Shown piece after piece: positions 1-6,306 of a stretch of DNA of 6,665 nucleotides. This stretch comes from an uncultured Opitutia bacterium. Its GTDB lineage: Bacteria; Verrucomicrobiota; Verrucomicrobiia; Opitutales; UBA953. The notes beneath the pieces were generated by a model, which worked only from the letters and a program-made list of their open reading frames with translations, was not told the origin of the DNA and ran no database searches. The stretch spans positions 1-6,665 of the forward strand of contig CAIXQT010000074.1 in the NCBI GenBank assembly GCA_903921665.1, read 5' to 3'. Each line of letters begins with the position of its first letter. The first letter of the stretch is position 1. The translations under genes and the position numbers were made by a program.

Positions 1-1905
1 CTCGTTGGTCCGGCGTTCGGACAGATTCCCGCCAAGGGTTTTCCCTTCGGCCGATTACACAACGGGAGCCGCTCTCTGGATGTCATGCCGGTATTGACGG
101 ATTTCCGGTTGAGCATGGGGTTCTTCAATTCACGGAGCGATGGCCGGCATCGTCTGCGCTTCCATGGCTCAGTCGTGCTCTGGAATCCGTTGACGGTCCC
201 GATCCTCGCCGGGCCACAGGGGAAGATGTTCTTGGTCGAAATCGTCGGTGCGCCGGAGGTCACCGTGACGAACCTCGACGCCCAGAGTTCGTTCGTCGTG
301 GATCTGGATGACTGTCCCCAGGAAGATTTTGGCGTGATCAGTCAAGGTCTCCGCGAGCGTGGCCTGTGGTTCTGGTCGGAAATAACCGATGCGCATACCT
401 ACGGGATGGCTTCACGTGGGTTGCTTCCAGGTGAGGTGTACGCCTCGGTGAGTCCTTCGCCGGAAGCCCAGCCGCAAGGCCTGGCGCGCATCCTCACGAA
501 GACGACTTGGAAGCTAGACCGGACCATGCATGGGCCAGGATGGCGACGCCCCGACCCGACCACCTTCTTGCCCACGGACCGAATCGAAATCGCCGTTCGC
601 TTTCGCGGACCGGTCAGCCTGCGGCTCAGACCTTACGCAGGCGAGCCTGCCCGGGACGATGCCATCACGGATTATCCCGCCGCGTCGGCGATCACGCTGG
701 AGGGCGTCGCTTTCCCGGATTTCCTGATTCGTACCACCGGAGAAGATTATTCACGAGAGGACAGTTCGGGTTACGTCATCGAGGAGCGTCGGGCATGCTT
801 GCGGGTCAGGTTGCGGCGGCGCGAGCCTCAGGAACTTTGGTCCGCTGCTTCCAGAATCCATGCGACGGTGCGCTGGGACCTGACTCATGCTTCCGATGCG
901 GCCGAATGGGAGGTCGCTCAGCCGATCATGGCGGCTTTGGATGTCGTCGATCACGATGCCTCGCCTTTGATGGGGCCGCTTTGGGATTTGCGTGCCAATC
1001 GTCATGACGCCGCGGAAGTAGGAGCTTTCGCCTCGGTAAGATTGAAGGACGTGCCTGGCTGGCCGCGCCTCTCGGTGGGCACGTTGCGACATCTTGAAGT
1101 GATAGGCTCTAGGGCTTGGCTGCAGTCGATGGACTCATCCTTCTTCGGGGCGGCGCCCGCCGTGAAAGAAGCCGGGGTGACATCACACAACCCATTTCTC
1201 TCGTCCTCGGTGCCGTCGGTCTCTGCTGATTCCGCTGGGGCGGCGAGCGGGCTTCAGGTGGTCGGTCCGTTCAATGTCAATTCACGCGAACCGGCGGCAT
1301 GGGAGGCGTTTCTCCGTGATTCGACGGGCGTGTGGGCTTCGGATGCGGGTGGGCCGTTTGAACCGTCGCCTCTTCGAGGCCCGTTGTTTTTTACTAGGCC
1401 ATCGGGAGCGACTTTGGCGAAATGGGGCGCCTTGTCCGCGGTCGATCTCACCGATGCGGGGGCGGAATTACTCGGTCCACCGGCGTTCTTGGGGTTGGCC
1501 GGTCAACAATGCGTCCGTAAACTGGAAGAAGCCTGGCTGGTCGAACTGGCCCGCAGAATCGTCGAACTCCAGCCCAGCCACGGTTGGCCTTATCCGTCGC
1601 TGCAAGCTTTCGGGAGTTCGGGACTGCTCGAGCAGGCTTTGGTTTCGGCGGGCATCAATAGACCATTTGTGACGACCTCACCGGCGTTGCCTATCCAGCT
1701 GACTGCCGAAGACCTACTGGAGGCTTGGGCGCCTGTGCTGACGGTAAGAGGAGACACCTTTAAGGTCATCGGCCAAGCCGAGGGCCAGGGAGGCCGATTT
1801 ACCTGTGAGCTGATCGTCCAGCGCGTGGCGGCAGAACATCCTGCACCGCATCTGGGTCGTCGGTTCAGGATAATTTCGGTTCGGTTTCGTAACGGAGGAG
1901 AATAG
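1..1905 (+). CDS. Verru_Chthon cassette protein A-like protein, C-terminal part (5' end outside window)
   Basis: The frame is open from the first base. The first ATG, at 85, has no ribosome-binding site and lies inside conserved sequence, so the gene starts left of the window; 634 codons are visible. Seen (numbering from the first in-window codon): LWNP at 60-63, an SVGTLRHLE stretch followed by SSFFGAAP in the middle, GPFNVNS at 422-428 followed by an AW pair, GLLEQALVSAGIN near the C-terminus, RGDTF at 583-587 followed by an IVQRV segment, and GRRF at 619-622 just before the end. This order of landmarks matches, from memory, the Verru_Chthon cassette protein A family of Verrucomicrobiota (full length usually over 1000 residues). 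In that family A is encoded beside the B, C and D proteins, several of which have prepilin-type N-termini. Its biochemical role is unknown; a surface or secretion-linked structure is only inferred. The usual FRWL-type ending is here FRNGGE. No B-D partner follows downstream. Synonymous codon use is more mixed than in the next genes (ATA, ATT, AGA, GTA and CTA all occur). Confidence 0.77.
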   Translation, partial: LVGPAFGQIPAKGFPFGRLHNGSRSLDVMPVLTDFRLSMGFFNSRSDGRHRLRFHGSVVLWNPLTVPILAGPQGKMFLVEIVGAPEVTVTNLDAQSSFVVDLDDCPQEDFGVISQGLRERGLWFWSEITDAHTYGMASRGLLPGEVYASVSPSPEAQPQGLARILTKTTWKLDRTMHGPGWRRPDPTTFLPTDRIEIAVRFRGPVSLRLRPYAGEPARDDAITDYPAASAITLEGVAFPDFLIRTTGEDYSREDSSGYVIEERRACLRVRLRRREPQELWSAASRIHATVRWDLTHASDAAEWEVAQPIMAALDVVDHDASPLMGPLWDLRANRHDAAEVGAFASVRLKDVPGWPRLSVGTLRHLEVIGSRAWLQSMDSSFFGAAPAVKEAGVTSHNPFLSSSVPSVSADSAGAASGLQVVGPFNVNSREPAAWEAFLRDSTGVWASDAGGPFEPSPLRGPLFFTRPSGATLAKWGALSAVDLTDAGAELLGPPAFLGLAGQQCVRKLEEAWLVELARRIVELQPSHGWPYPSLQAFGSSGLLEQALVSAGINRPFVTTSPALPIQLTAEDLLEAWAPVLTVRGDTFKVIGQAEGQGGRFTCELIVQRVAAEHPAPHLGRRFRIISVRFRNGGE

Positions 1906-1914
1906 GGCGCGGAC

Positions 1915-1941
1915 TTGACTGACGGGGGAAAGGGCTAAGAT
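1915..1941 (+). promoter_or_regulatory. Possible sigma70-type promoter overlapping the BI-1 gene start
   Basis: TTGACT at 1915-1920 resembles a -35 box, and TAAGAT at 1936-1941, a 4/6 match to TATAAT, could be the -10 box. The spacer is 15 bases, shorter than the preferred 17. The -10 box overlaps the ATG at 1940, so transcription would begin near 1948-1949, at the second ATG, giving a leaderless message. It sits in the 34-base gap after a gene on the same strand, so read-through transcription is the alternative. This is pattern matching by eye only. Confidence 0.35.
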
Positions 1942-2656
1942 GGAGGGCATGGAATCCAATCCCTTCATCGTCGCTGACGCCCCGGCTTCCGACCGCGCAG
2001 CCTTCTTCCGTCGCACCTACGGCCTCGTGGCCGCTTCGTTTGGCGCCTTCGCTATCGCCCTGTACGGCTTCTTCGTGAGCGGCGTCGCCGAGACGTTCAT
2101 GCGGGCCATCGCCGGCATCGGGTCTTGGGGCATGCTTGGGGTGATGGTCCTCTTCTGGCTCGGCACCACCGCCGCCCAGTCCTTGGCCTTCAATCGCGCC
2201 TCCCGTCTCACTCAGTACGCTGGGCTGGGACTCTACGTCCTCCTGCAGGCTCTGATCTTCATCCCGCTGATCTACTACACCGCGATCGTGACCAAGGGTA
2301 ACCCTGGCGAGATCCTCATCCCGGCTTGCATGGCCACGGGCGCCCTCGTGATCGCCCTGACGGCCGTGGTGTTCATGACGAACATGGACTTCTCCTTCCT
2401 CAAGGTCGCGATCGTCATCGGCAGCATCTGCGCTCTCGGCATCGTCATCGTCTCGCTCTTCGCCGGCTGGACGCTCGGCACGTGGTTCTCCGTCGCGATG
2501 ATCGTCTTGATGGCCACCGTCATCCTTTACCAGACCAACGAGATCAAGAACACCATGGAGACCGACCAGCACGTCGCGGCGGCCTTCGTCCTGTTCTCGT
2601 CCTTCGTCACGCTGCTCTTCTACGTCATCCGCCTCTTCGCGGGTCGTCGCGAATAA
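1940..2656 (+). CDS. Bax inhibitor-1/YccA family integral membrane protein
   Basis: The product has 238 residues, typical for bacterial BI-1 (UPF0005) proteins. Seven hydrophobic segments can be drawn at about 24-48, 62-83, 93-113, 124-146, 152-174, 180-198 and 212-233. After a short cytoplasmic N-terminus the FFRRTYG motif at 22-28 leads into helix 1, and the LYQTNEIKN stretch at 196-204 and the final FYVIRLF helix are family hallmarks. Family members such as B. subtilis YetJ conduct calcium in a pH-dependent way, and E. coli YccA modulates the FtsH protease; which role applies here is unknown. The two aspartates that form the YetJ pH sensor align with Q198 and S221, so that gating pair is absent. 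Start choice: ATG 1940 has AAGGG five bases upstream. ATG 1949 (235 residues) has GGAGGG only one base upstream but would fit a leaderless transcript. A probable terminator follows 21 bases after the stop. C-ending codons dominate, consistent with good expression. Confidence 0.93.
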   Translation: MEGMESNPFIVADAPASDRAAFFRRTYGLVAASFGAFAIALYGFFVSGVAETFMRAIAGIGSWGMLGVMVLFWLGTTAAQSLAFNRASRLTQYAGLGLYVLLQALIFIPLIYYTAIVTKGNPGEILIPACMATGALVIALTAVVFMTNMDFSFLKVAIVIGSICALGIVIVSLFAGWTLGTWFSVAMIVLMATVILYQTNEIKNTMETDQHVAAAFVLFSSFVTLLFYVIRLFAGRRE

Positions 2657-2677
2657 TCGCGATCCGCGGCAACTTTT

Positions 2678-2713
2678 AAGGGCTTTCCGGTGTTAGATCG
2701 GAAAGCCCTTTTT
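2678..2713 (+). terminator. Intrinsic terminator after the BI-1 gene, running into the next start codon
   Basis: A perfect 12-bp inverted repeat (AAGGGCTTTCCG at 2678-2689 and its complement at 2699-2710) encloses a 9-base loop. It is followed by T at 2711-2713, giving a run of five T counting the end of the stem. The stem is followed immediately by ATG 2714, the likely start of the esterase gene, and the 3' arm contains that gene's best ribosome-binding site. The T run is short, so termination may be partial. On the minus strand the stem is followed by AAAAG rather than T, so it should act only on rightward transcripts. Confidence 0.8.
2700..2705 (+). promoter_or_regulatory. Weak ribosome-binding site of the esterase gene, inside the terminator stem
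   Basis: GGAAAG lies eight bases before ATG 2714 and is the only purine-rich stretch at usable spacing. It supports 2714 as the start, but it is fully paired in the 3' arm of the terminator hairpin, so any transcript reading through from the BI-1 gene would present it base-paired. Confidence 0.45.
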
Positions 2714-3550
2714 ATGTTTCGTTTCCTTCTCCTTTGCCTCTCCTTGGTCTGCGCGGCTTCGTTGTCCGCCCAAGGCAAGTTGCGCGAGCTCCTTGCGGCC
2801 AAGGCCCCGGAGGGCTTCGTCGAGAAGTCCTGGGAGGTTGACGGCGTGAAGCGGACGGCGCTCGTCCGCGTACCGGCGGGTGTCAGCGGTCAGCTGGCCG
2901 TGGTCTTCGGCTGGCACGGCCATGGCGGCCGCTCCACCCACTCCGCTGGCCGATGGGGTTACGCTGAGATCGATACGACTTCGATTCTCGTCTTCCCGCA
3001 GGGCCTGCCGACCGTCTCGCCACTCGTCGATAAGGAAGGCCGCATGCCCGGCTGGCAGACCTCTGTCGATAGCGAGGGTGGTCGTGATATCAAACTCTTC
3101 GACACCATCCTGGCTCACCTCAAGAAGGAGCACGCGGTAGACGACCGTCGCATCTATTCCATGGGCCACTCCAACGGCGCGGCGTTCAGCTATCTGCTCT
3201 GGCAGGCGCGTCCGGACGTTCTCGCCGCGATCGGCTCCGTCGCCGGTAGCCTGCGCGGTGACGTGAAGATCGATAGTCCGCTGCCCGTCATCCATGTCGC
3301 GGGCAAGAAAGACCCGATCGTGAAGTTCGCTTGGCAGCAGATGACGTTCGCCGCGGTGCGCCGCTTCAACGGCTGCGCCGAAGAGGGCAAGTTGTGGGCC
3401 AAGGAGGGCGTGCTGGACGCGACGATCTTTGCCTCGACCAAAGGGGCGCCGCTCGTGACCGCCATCCATGCCGGCGGCCATGAATACGCCAAGGGCTCGA
3501 CGGAACTGATCGTCCGCTTCTTCAAGGAGAACCCCAAGCCTGCCAAGTGA
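2714..3550 (+). CDS. Secreted alpha/beta-hydrolase, PHB depolymerase/LpqC-type esterase
   Basis: The product has 278 residues. ATG 2714 is preferred over the in-frame GTG at 2690, because the latter lies in the terminator loop and would put eight polar residues in front of a clean Sec signal peptide (about residues 1-19, cleavage near LSA-QG). Seen in the mature part: the oxyanion-loop motif WHGHGG at 67-72, the nucleophile elbow GHSNGA with Ser153, a candidate acid Asp200 in GKKDP, and His256 in GGHEY, the expected order and spacing of a catalytic triad. The fold and motifs match the family that includes PHB depolymerase-like esterases, LpqC, and CE1-type feruloyl or acetyl xylan esterases. 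The natural ester substrate cannot be read from the sequence. No substrate-binding or type III PHB-binding domain is present, so true polymer depolymerisation is doubtful. A free-standing promoter was not found, and it is separated from the BI-1 gene by a terminator. Its stop codon directly abuts the stop of the convergent beta-helix gene. Confidence 0.88.
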   Translation: MFRFLLLCLSLVCAASLSAQGKLRELLAAKAPEGFVEKSWEVDGVKRTALVRVPAGVSGQLAVVFGWHGHGGRSTHSAGRWGYAEIDTTSILVFPQGLPTVSPLVDKEGRMPGWQTSVDSEGGRDIKLFDTILAHLKKEHAVDDRRIYSMGHSNGAAFSYLLWQARPDVLAAIGSVAGSLRGDVKIDSPLPVIHVAGKKDPIVKFAWQQMTFAAVRRFNGCAEEGKLWAKEGVLDATIFASTKGAPLVTAIHAGGHEYAKGSTELIVRFFKENPKPAK

Positions 3551-6271
3551 TCAGCGGGCGGGGTCGTCGGTCAGGATCGCCAGGTCGTCGAGGTAGAACT
3601 CGGTCTTCTCGTTGGCGTTGCTGATGAAGCCGACCCAATCGAGCGTTTTCATATCCGGATGTCGGCACGGTAGGCCCTTGAACTCCTTCGTTGGTTCGCC
3701 TTCCGGCGTGACCTTGAGGTTCCATCGTCCCGTGACGGCGTCACCGATGAGGGCGGAGAGCTCGAAGCGGATCCACTTCTGGACCGGCACGGCGACATCG
3801 AGGCCTTTGACGCCGGTAAGCCGGCCGTTCTGGACGTGTAGCACCGGACCCGTGCGGTAGGGGTTGCCCTTGGTGCGCCACTCGTGGATGAAGATCGCCT
3901 TCGGTTCGACGTAGAGGGCAAAGCTCACGATCGAGGTGCCGGTCCGATGATGCGGATTGAAGGAAACCATCGGGTAATAATGCGCCGGCAGGCCGGGGGC
4001 GTCCTGGAAGAGCAAGGACTGTTTGCCTTCGGCGTACTTGGCAAGGCTCATGCGAAGGGCGTCGCCGAGGCTCACGCGCGGCTTGCCAGGAGCGGAGCGG
4101 AGCACGGAGAGAGCCGGAGAGGCGTGGGGGAACGGGCGTTGCTGGTCGACGATGCGGCCTTCGAACCCCTGGCGGATGTTCAGAGGCGGAGCCTCCGGGC
4201 GGGCCGGGCGGATGATTTCCTGAGCGCGCTCGAAAGTGTCGGCTAGCTTGCGCCAGGCCGGGTCGTCGCGGAGCACCCCCATCGCGGAAACATCGATCGA
4301 CTTGATGCCGAGGGCGAGGGCGGGGGAGCCGGGCTGGAGGCGGAAGTCGCGCTTGGTCGGGTCGACGAAGAGCGGGTCAGCGATGACCGAACCGATCTCC
4401 TGGCCCTTCATCTGCCAGTCGGCGAGCGACAGTTTCTTGTCGGTGAAGGTCACCGGGCGGGCGGAGTAATCCCAGTAGACGTTGCCCTTGGTCAGGAAGT
4501 TCGCGGTCGTGCCGGTCCAGTTGCTGCCGAGCAGTTCGCCGCGGTCGAAGACGATGAGGTTCTTCTCGAAGGTGAAGGAGAGATGGTCTTCGTCTCGACT
4601 GCGCTTCACTTGGTGCTCATCAGAGAAGGCGAAGACATTGTTCCGGATCACGTTATCTTTGCCGTAGTGCTGATGGAAGCCGCCGTCGGTCGTGTCGTAG
4701 GTCACGTTGCCCTCCATGGTGATCCCCGTACTGCCTTCGTCGGTGTAGAGGCCCCAGCCGCCGTATTGGAGGCACATCACGTCGTGGATGAGGTTATGGC
4801 TGACCGAGGTGCCTTCGGAGGGGCCGAGCGTATAGACGCCGCCCATGTCGCTGAGCAGGCCTTTGCCGAGGTGGTGGAGGTGATTCCATTCGACCTTGTT
4901 GCGCTTGGCGTTGCTGGGCGCGTAGCCCCAGCGCCAGCCGACCGAGACGGCCGAATAGAAGAAGTCCGAGATCTCGTTGTGCGTCACTTCGTTGTCGGAG
5001 GAAGAGCCGACCCAGACGCCGACGGCGCACGGGAAGATCAGTCCGCCGTCGCGGATGATATTATTATGCACCCGATTATGGCTGACGTGGTTCTCCGTCT
5101 TCGGTTCGTCGTTCAGCGTGCCGACCTTCACCCCGCCGGCGCCGAGGTCGGTGATCAGGCACTTCTCGATGGCGACCTCGCGGCTGCCTTGGCGGAGCGA
5201 GAAGCCGTAGCTGCCGACGTGGGAGAGCTCGCAGCCGACGAAAGCGACCTGACGGGCATGCTCCAGGGTGATGACGCCATCGACCGTGCGGACGGCGGCC
5301 TGATTGGGCACCGCCGTCGCAAGGGAGGGAAGCCCCTTCGCGTGGCGGAAGCGGAGGCCGCGGAAGGCGAGATGTGCGACCGGCTTCTGAGATTTCCCGG
5401 TGAAGGTGAGCAGTTTCTCGGCGACGGGATAGGTCCCGCGGGTGGCTTCGACGGATTCGCCGACGCGCGGCAGGTAGGTGAGTTCTCCTGAGCGACTGAG
5501 GAACCATTCGCCAGGTTCGTCCAGCAGGGATGGCATGTTTTCGATGACCATGCCCGTCAGATGATCGAAGGCCGTGTTGGCTTTCTGGGCCGGGCCGCGG
5601 ACCTTGAGCGTGCCGGAAGAGGAATCAGCGGATTCCACGCGACTCCGGGTCGAGTCCCACTTGTGATAGAACGTCACCAGCGCGTCCTGCGCCTCGGCTG
5701 GGCTGATCTCGCTGAAAGCCGACAACTCCCTGGGGTCGACGCGGATTGTCTGCTCCGTGAAGCCCGTAGACGGGGCGCCGCCAGGGATCGCCGCTTCGCT
5801 TTCGACGCTGCGGACGAAGCGGGTGCCTGGTTGGCTTGTGCGCGCGCGGGTGGCGCGGCGTTCGCCGACCCAGAGCTGCTCGAAAGTCTCGGTGCTGGTC
5901 GGCGTCCGGAGCGTCCAGCGACCGCTCTTGCCGGGGCTGAAGGCCGGTAGTTCCTTGCCGCCGGAAATAATGACCACTGCGCCAGGCCCAGCCTCGTAGG
6001 TGACGGGACGACCTTCTTCGCCGGAATCCAGTTCGTCGAAGGCGACGGCTTCGGTGATGCGATAAGTCCCGGAAGCGAACACCACGCGGACCGGTTCGGT
6101 GAGCGGGCGCGGCAGTTTCCGGATGGCCCGCCGGGCGCCGTCAAGAGTGGCCAACGGCGCGTCGATCTTGCCGGTCGCCTGATCGTCTCCCTTGGTCGAC
6201 ACATGCAGCTCCAGCGCCTGCCCGGCGAAGGGCAGTAGGATCGTCAAGAGGAGCGAACGCAGCGTGGGCAT
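3551..6271 (-). CDS. Secreted right-handed parallel beta-helix glycoside hydrolase, GH141-like, with C-terminal LamG-like domain
   Basis: The product has 906 residues. The frame extends 42 codons further upstream, but ATG 6271 is chosen: it opens a Sec signal peptide (residues 1-19, cleavage near GQA-LE), GGGG lies six bases before it, and the extension would overlap the methyltransferase gene. Residues 21-120 hold the entry strand typical of these proteins (LHVSTKGDD, then PLATLDGARRAI). About 290-600 is a beta-helix with many N-x-x-H/N turns. It includes the signature segments SDMGGVYTLG at 474-483, LYTDEGS at 508-514 and GGFHQHYG at 530-537, characteristic of GH141-like enzymes. Asp475, Asp511 and Glu512 are candidate catalytic carboxylates by position in these motifs. 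Residues around 625-655 (GSVIADPLFVDP, FRLQPGSPA) close the helix, as is usual. About 700-906 is a beta-rich concanavalin/LamG-like domain ending YLDDLAIL, likely carbohydrate binding. GH141 members act on fucose- or xylose-containing polysaccharides; the substrate here is unknown. No sulfatase or transporter gene is in view. Confidence 0.85.
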   Translation of the reverse strand: MPTLRSLLLTILLPFAGQALELHVSTKGDDQATGKIDAPLATLDGARRAIRKLPRPLTEPVRVVFASGTYRITEAVAFDELDSGEEGRPVTYEAGPGAVVIISGGKELPAFSPGKSGRWTLRTPTSTETFEQLWVGERRATRARTSQPGTRFVRSVESEAAIPGGAPSTGFTEQTIRVDPRELSAFSEISPAEAQDALVTFYHKWDSTRSRVESADSSSGTLKVRGPAQKANTAFDHLTGMVIENMPSLLDEPGEWFLSRSGELTYLPRVGESVEATRGTYPVAEKLLTFTGKSQKPVAHLAFRGLRFRHAKGLPSLATAVPNQAAVRTVDGVITLEHARQVAFVGCELSHVGSYGFSLRQGSREVAIEKCLITDLGAGGVKVGTLNDEPKTENHVSHNRVHNNIIRDGGLIFPCAVGVWVGSSSDNEVTHNEISDFFYSAVSVGWRWGYAPSNAKRNKVEWNHLHHLGKGLLSDMGGVYTLGPSEGTSVSHNLIHDVMCLQYGGWGLYTDEGSTGITMEGNVTYDTTDGGFHQHYGKDNVIRNNVFAFSDEHQVKRSRDEDHLSFTFEKNLIVFDRGELLGSNWTGTTANFLTKGNVYWDYSARPVTFTDKKLSLADWQMKGQEIGSVIADPLFVDPTKRDFRLQPGSPALALGIKSIDVSAMGVLRDDPAWRKLADTFERAQEIIRPARPEAPPLNIRQGFEGRIVDQQRPFPHASPALSVLRSAPGKPRVSLGDALRMSLAKYAEGKQSLLFQDAPGLPAHYYPMVSFNPHHRTGTSIVSFALYVEPKAIFIHEWRTKGNPYRTGPVLHVQNGRLTGVKGLDVAVPVQKWIRFELSALIGDAVTGRWNLKVTPEGEPTKEFKGLPCRHPDMKTLDWVGFISNANEKTEFYLDDLAILTDDPAR

Positions 6272-6306
6272 GGTTACCCCGACAAGAGCTGTCCGGCCCT
6301 GTTCCC

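Noticed and set aside
507..1007. 166-codon second plus-strand frame inside the cassette A-like gene
   Set aside because: Out of frame with conserved family motifs; Arg- and Gly-rich product without recognisable features.
1865..2572. 235-codon minus-strand open frame opposite the BI-1 gene
   Set aside because: Extremely charged, low-complexity product (Asp, Glu, His, Gly) that mirrors the hydrophobic plus-strand codons; a shadow.
2690..2713. GTG start at 2690 for the esterase
   Set aside because: It lies in the terminator loop and stem, has no ribosome-binding site at usable spacing, and would add a charged segment in front of a complete signal peptide.
2693..3481. 262-codon minus-strand open frame opposite the esterase gene
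   Set aside because: Rich in Arg, Gly, Asp and His with no motif; the plus strand encodes a complete signal peptide and catalytic triad in the same region.
4583..5491. 302-codon plus-strand open frame inside the beta-helix gene
   Set aside because: It is antisense to a well-supported enzyme gene, its composition (Ala, Val, Asp, Glu-rich, no recognisable fold) is typical of a shadow frame in GC-rich DNA, and it has no clear ribosome-binding site.
6272..6306. Possible hairpin or promoter in the gap between the methyltransferase and the beta-helix gene
   Set aside because: Only a 4-5 bp imperfect inverted repeat with no T run and no credible -35/-10 pair was found.
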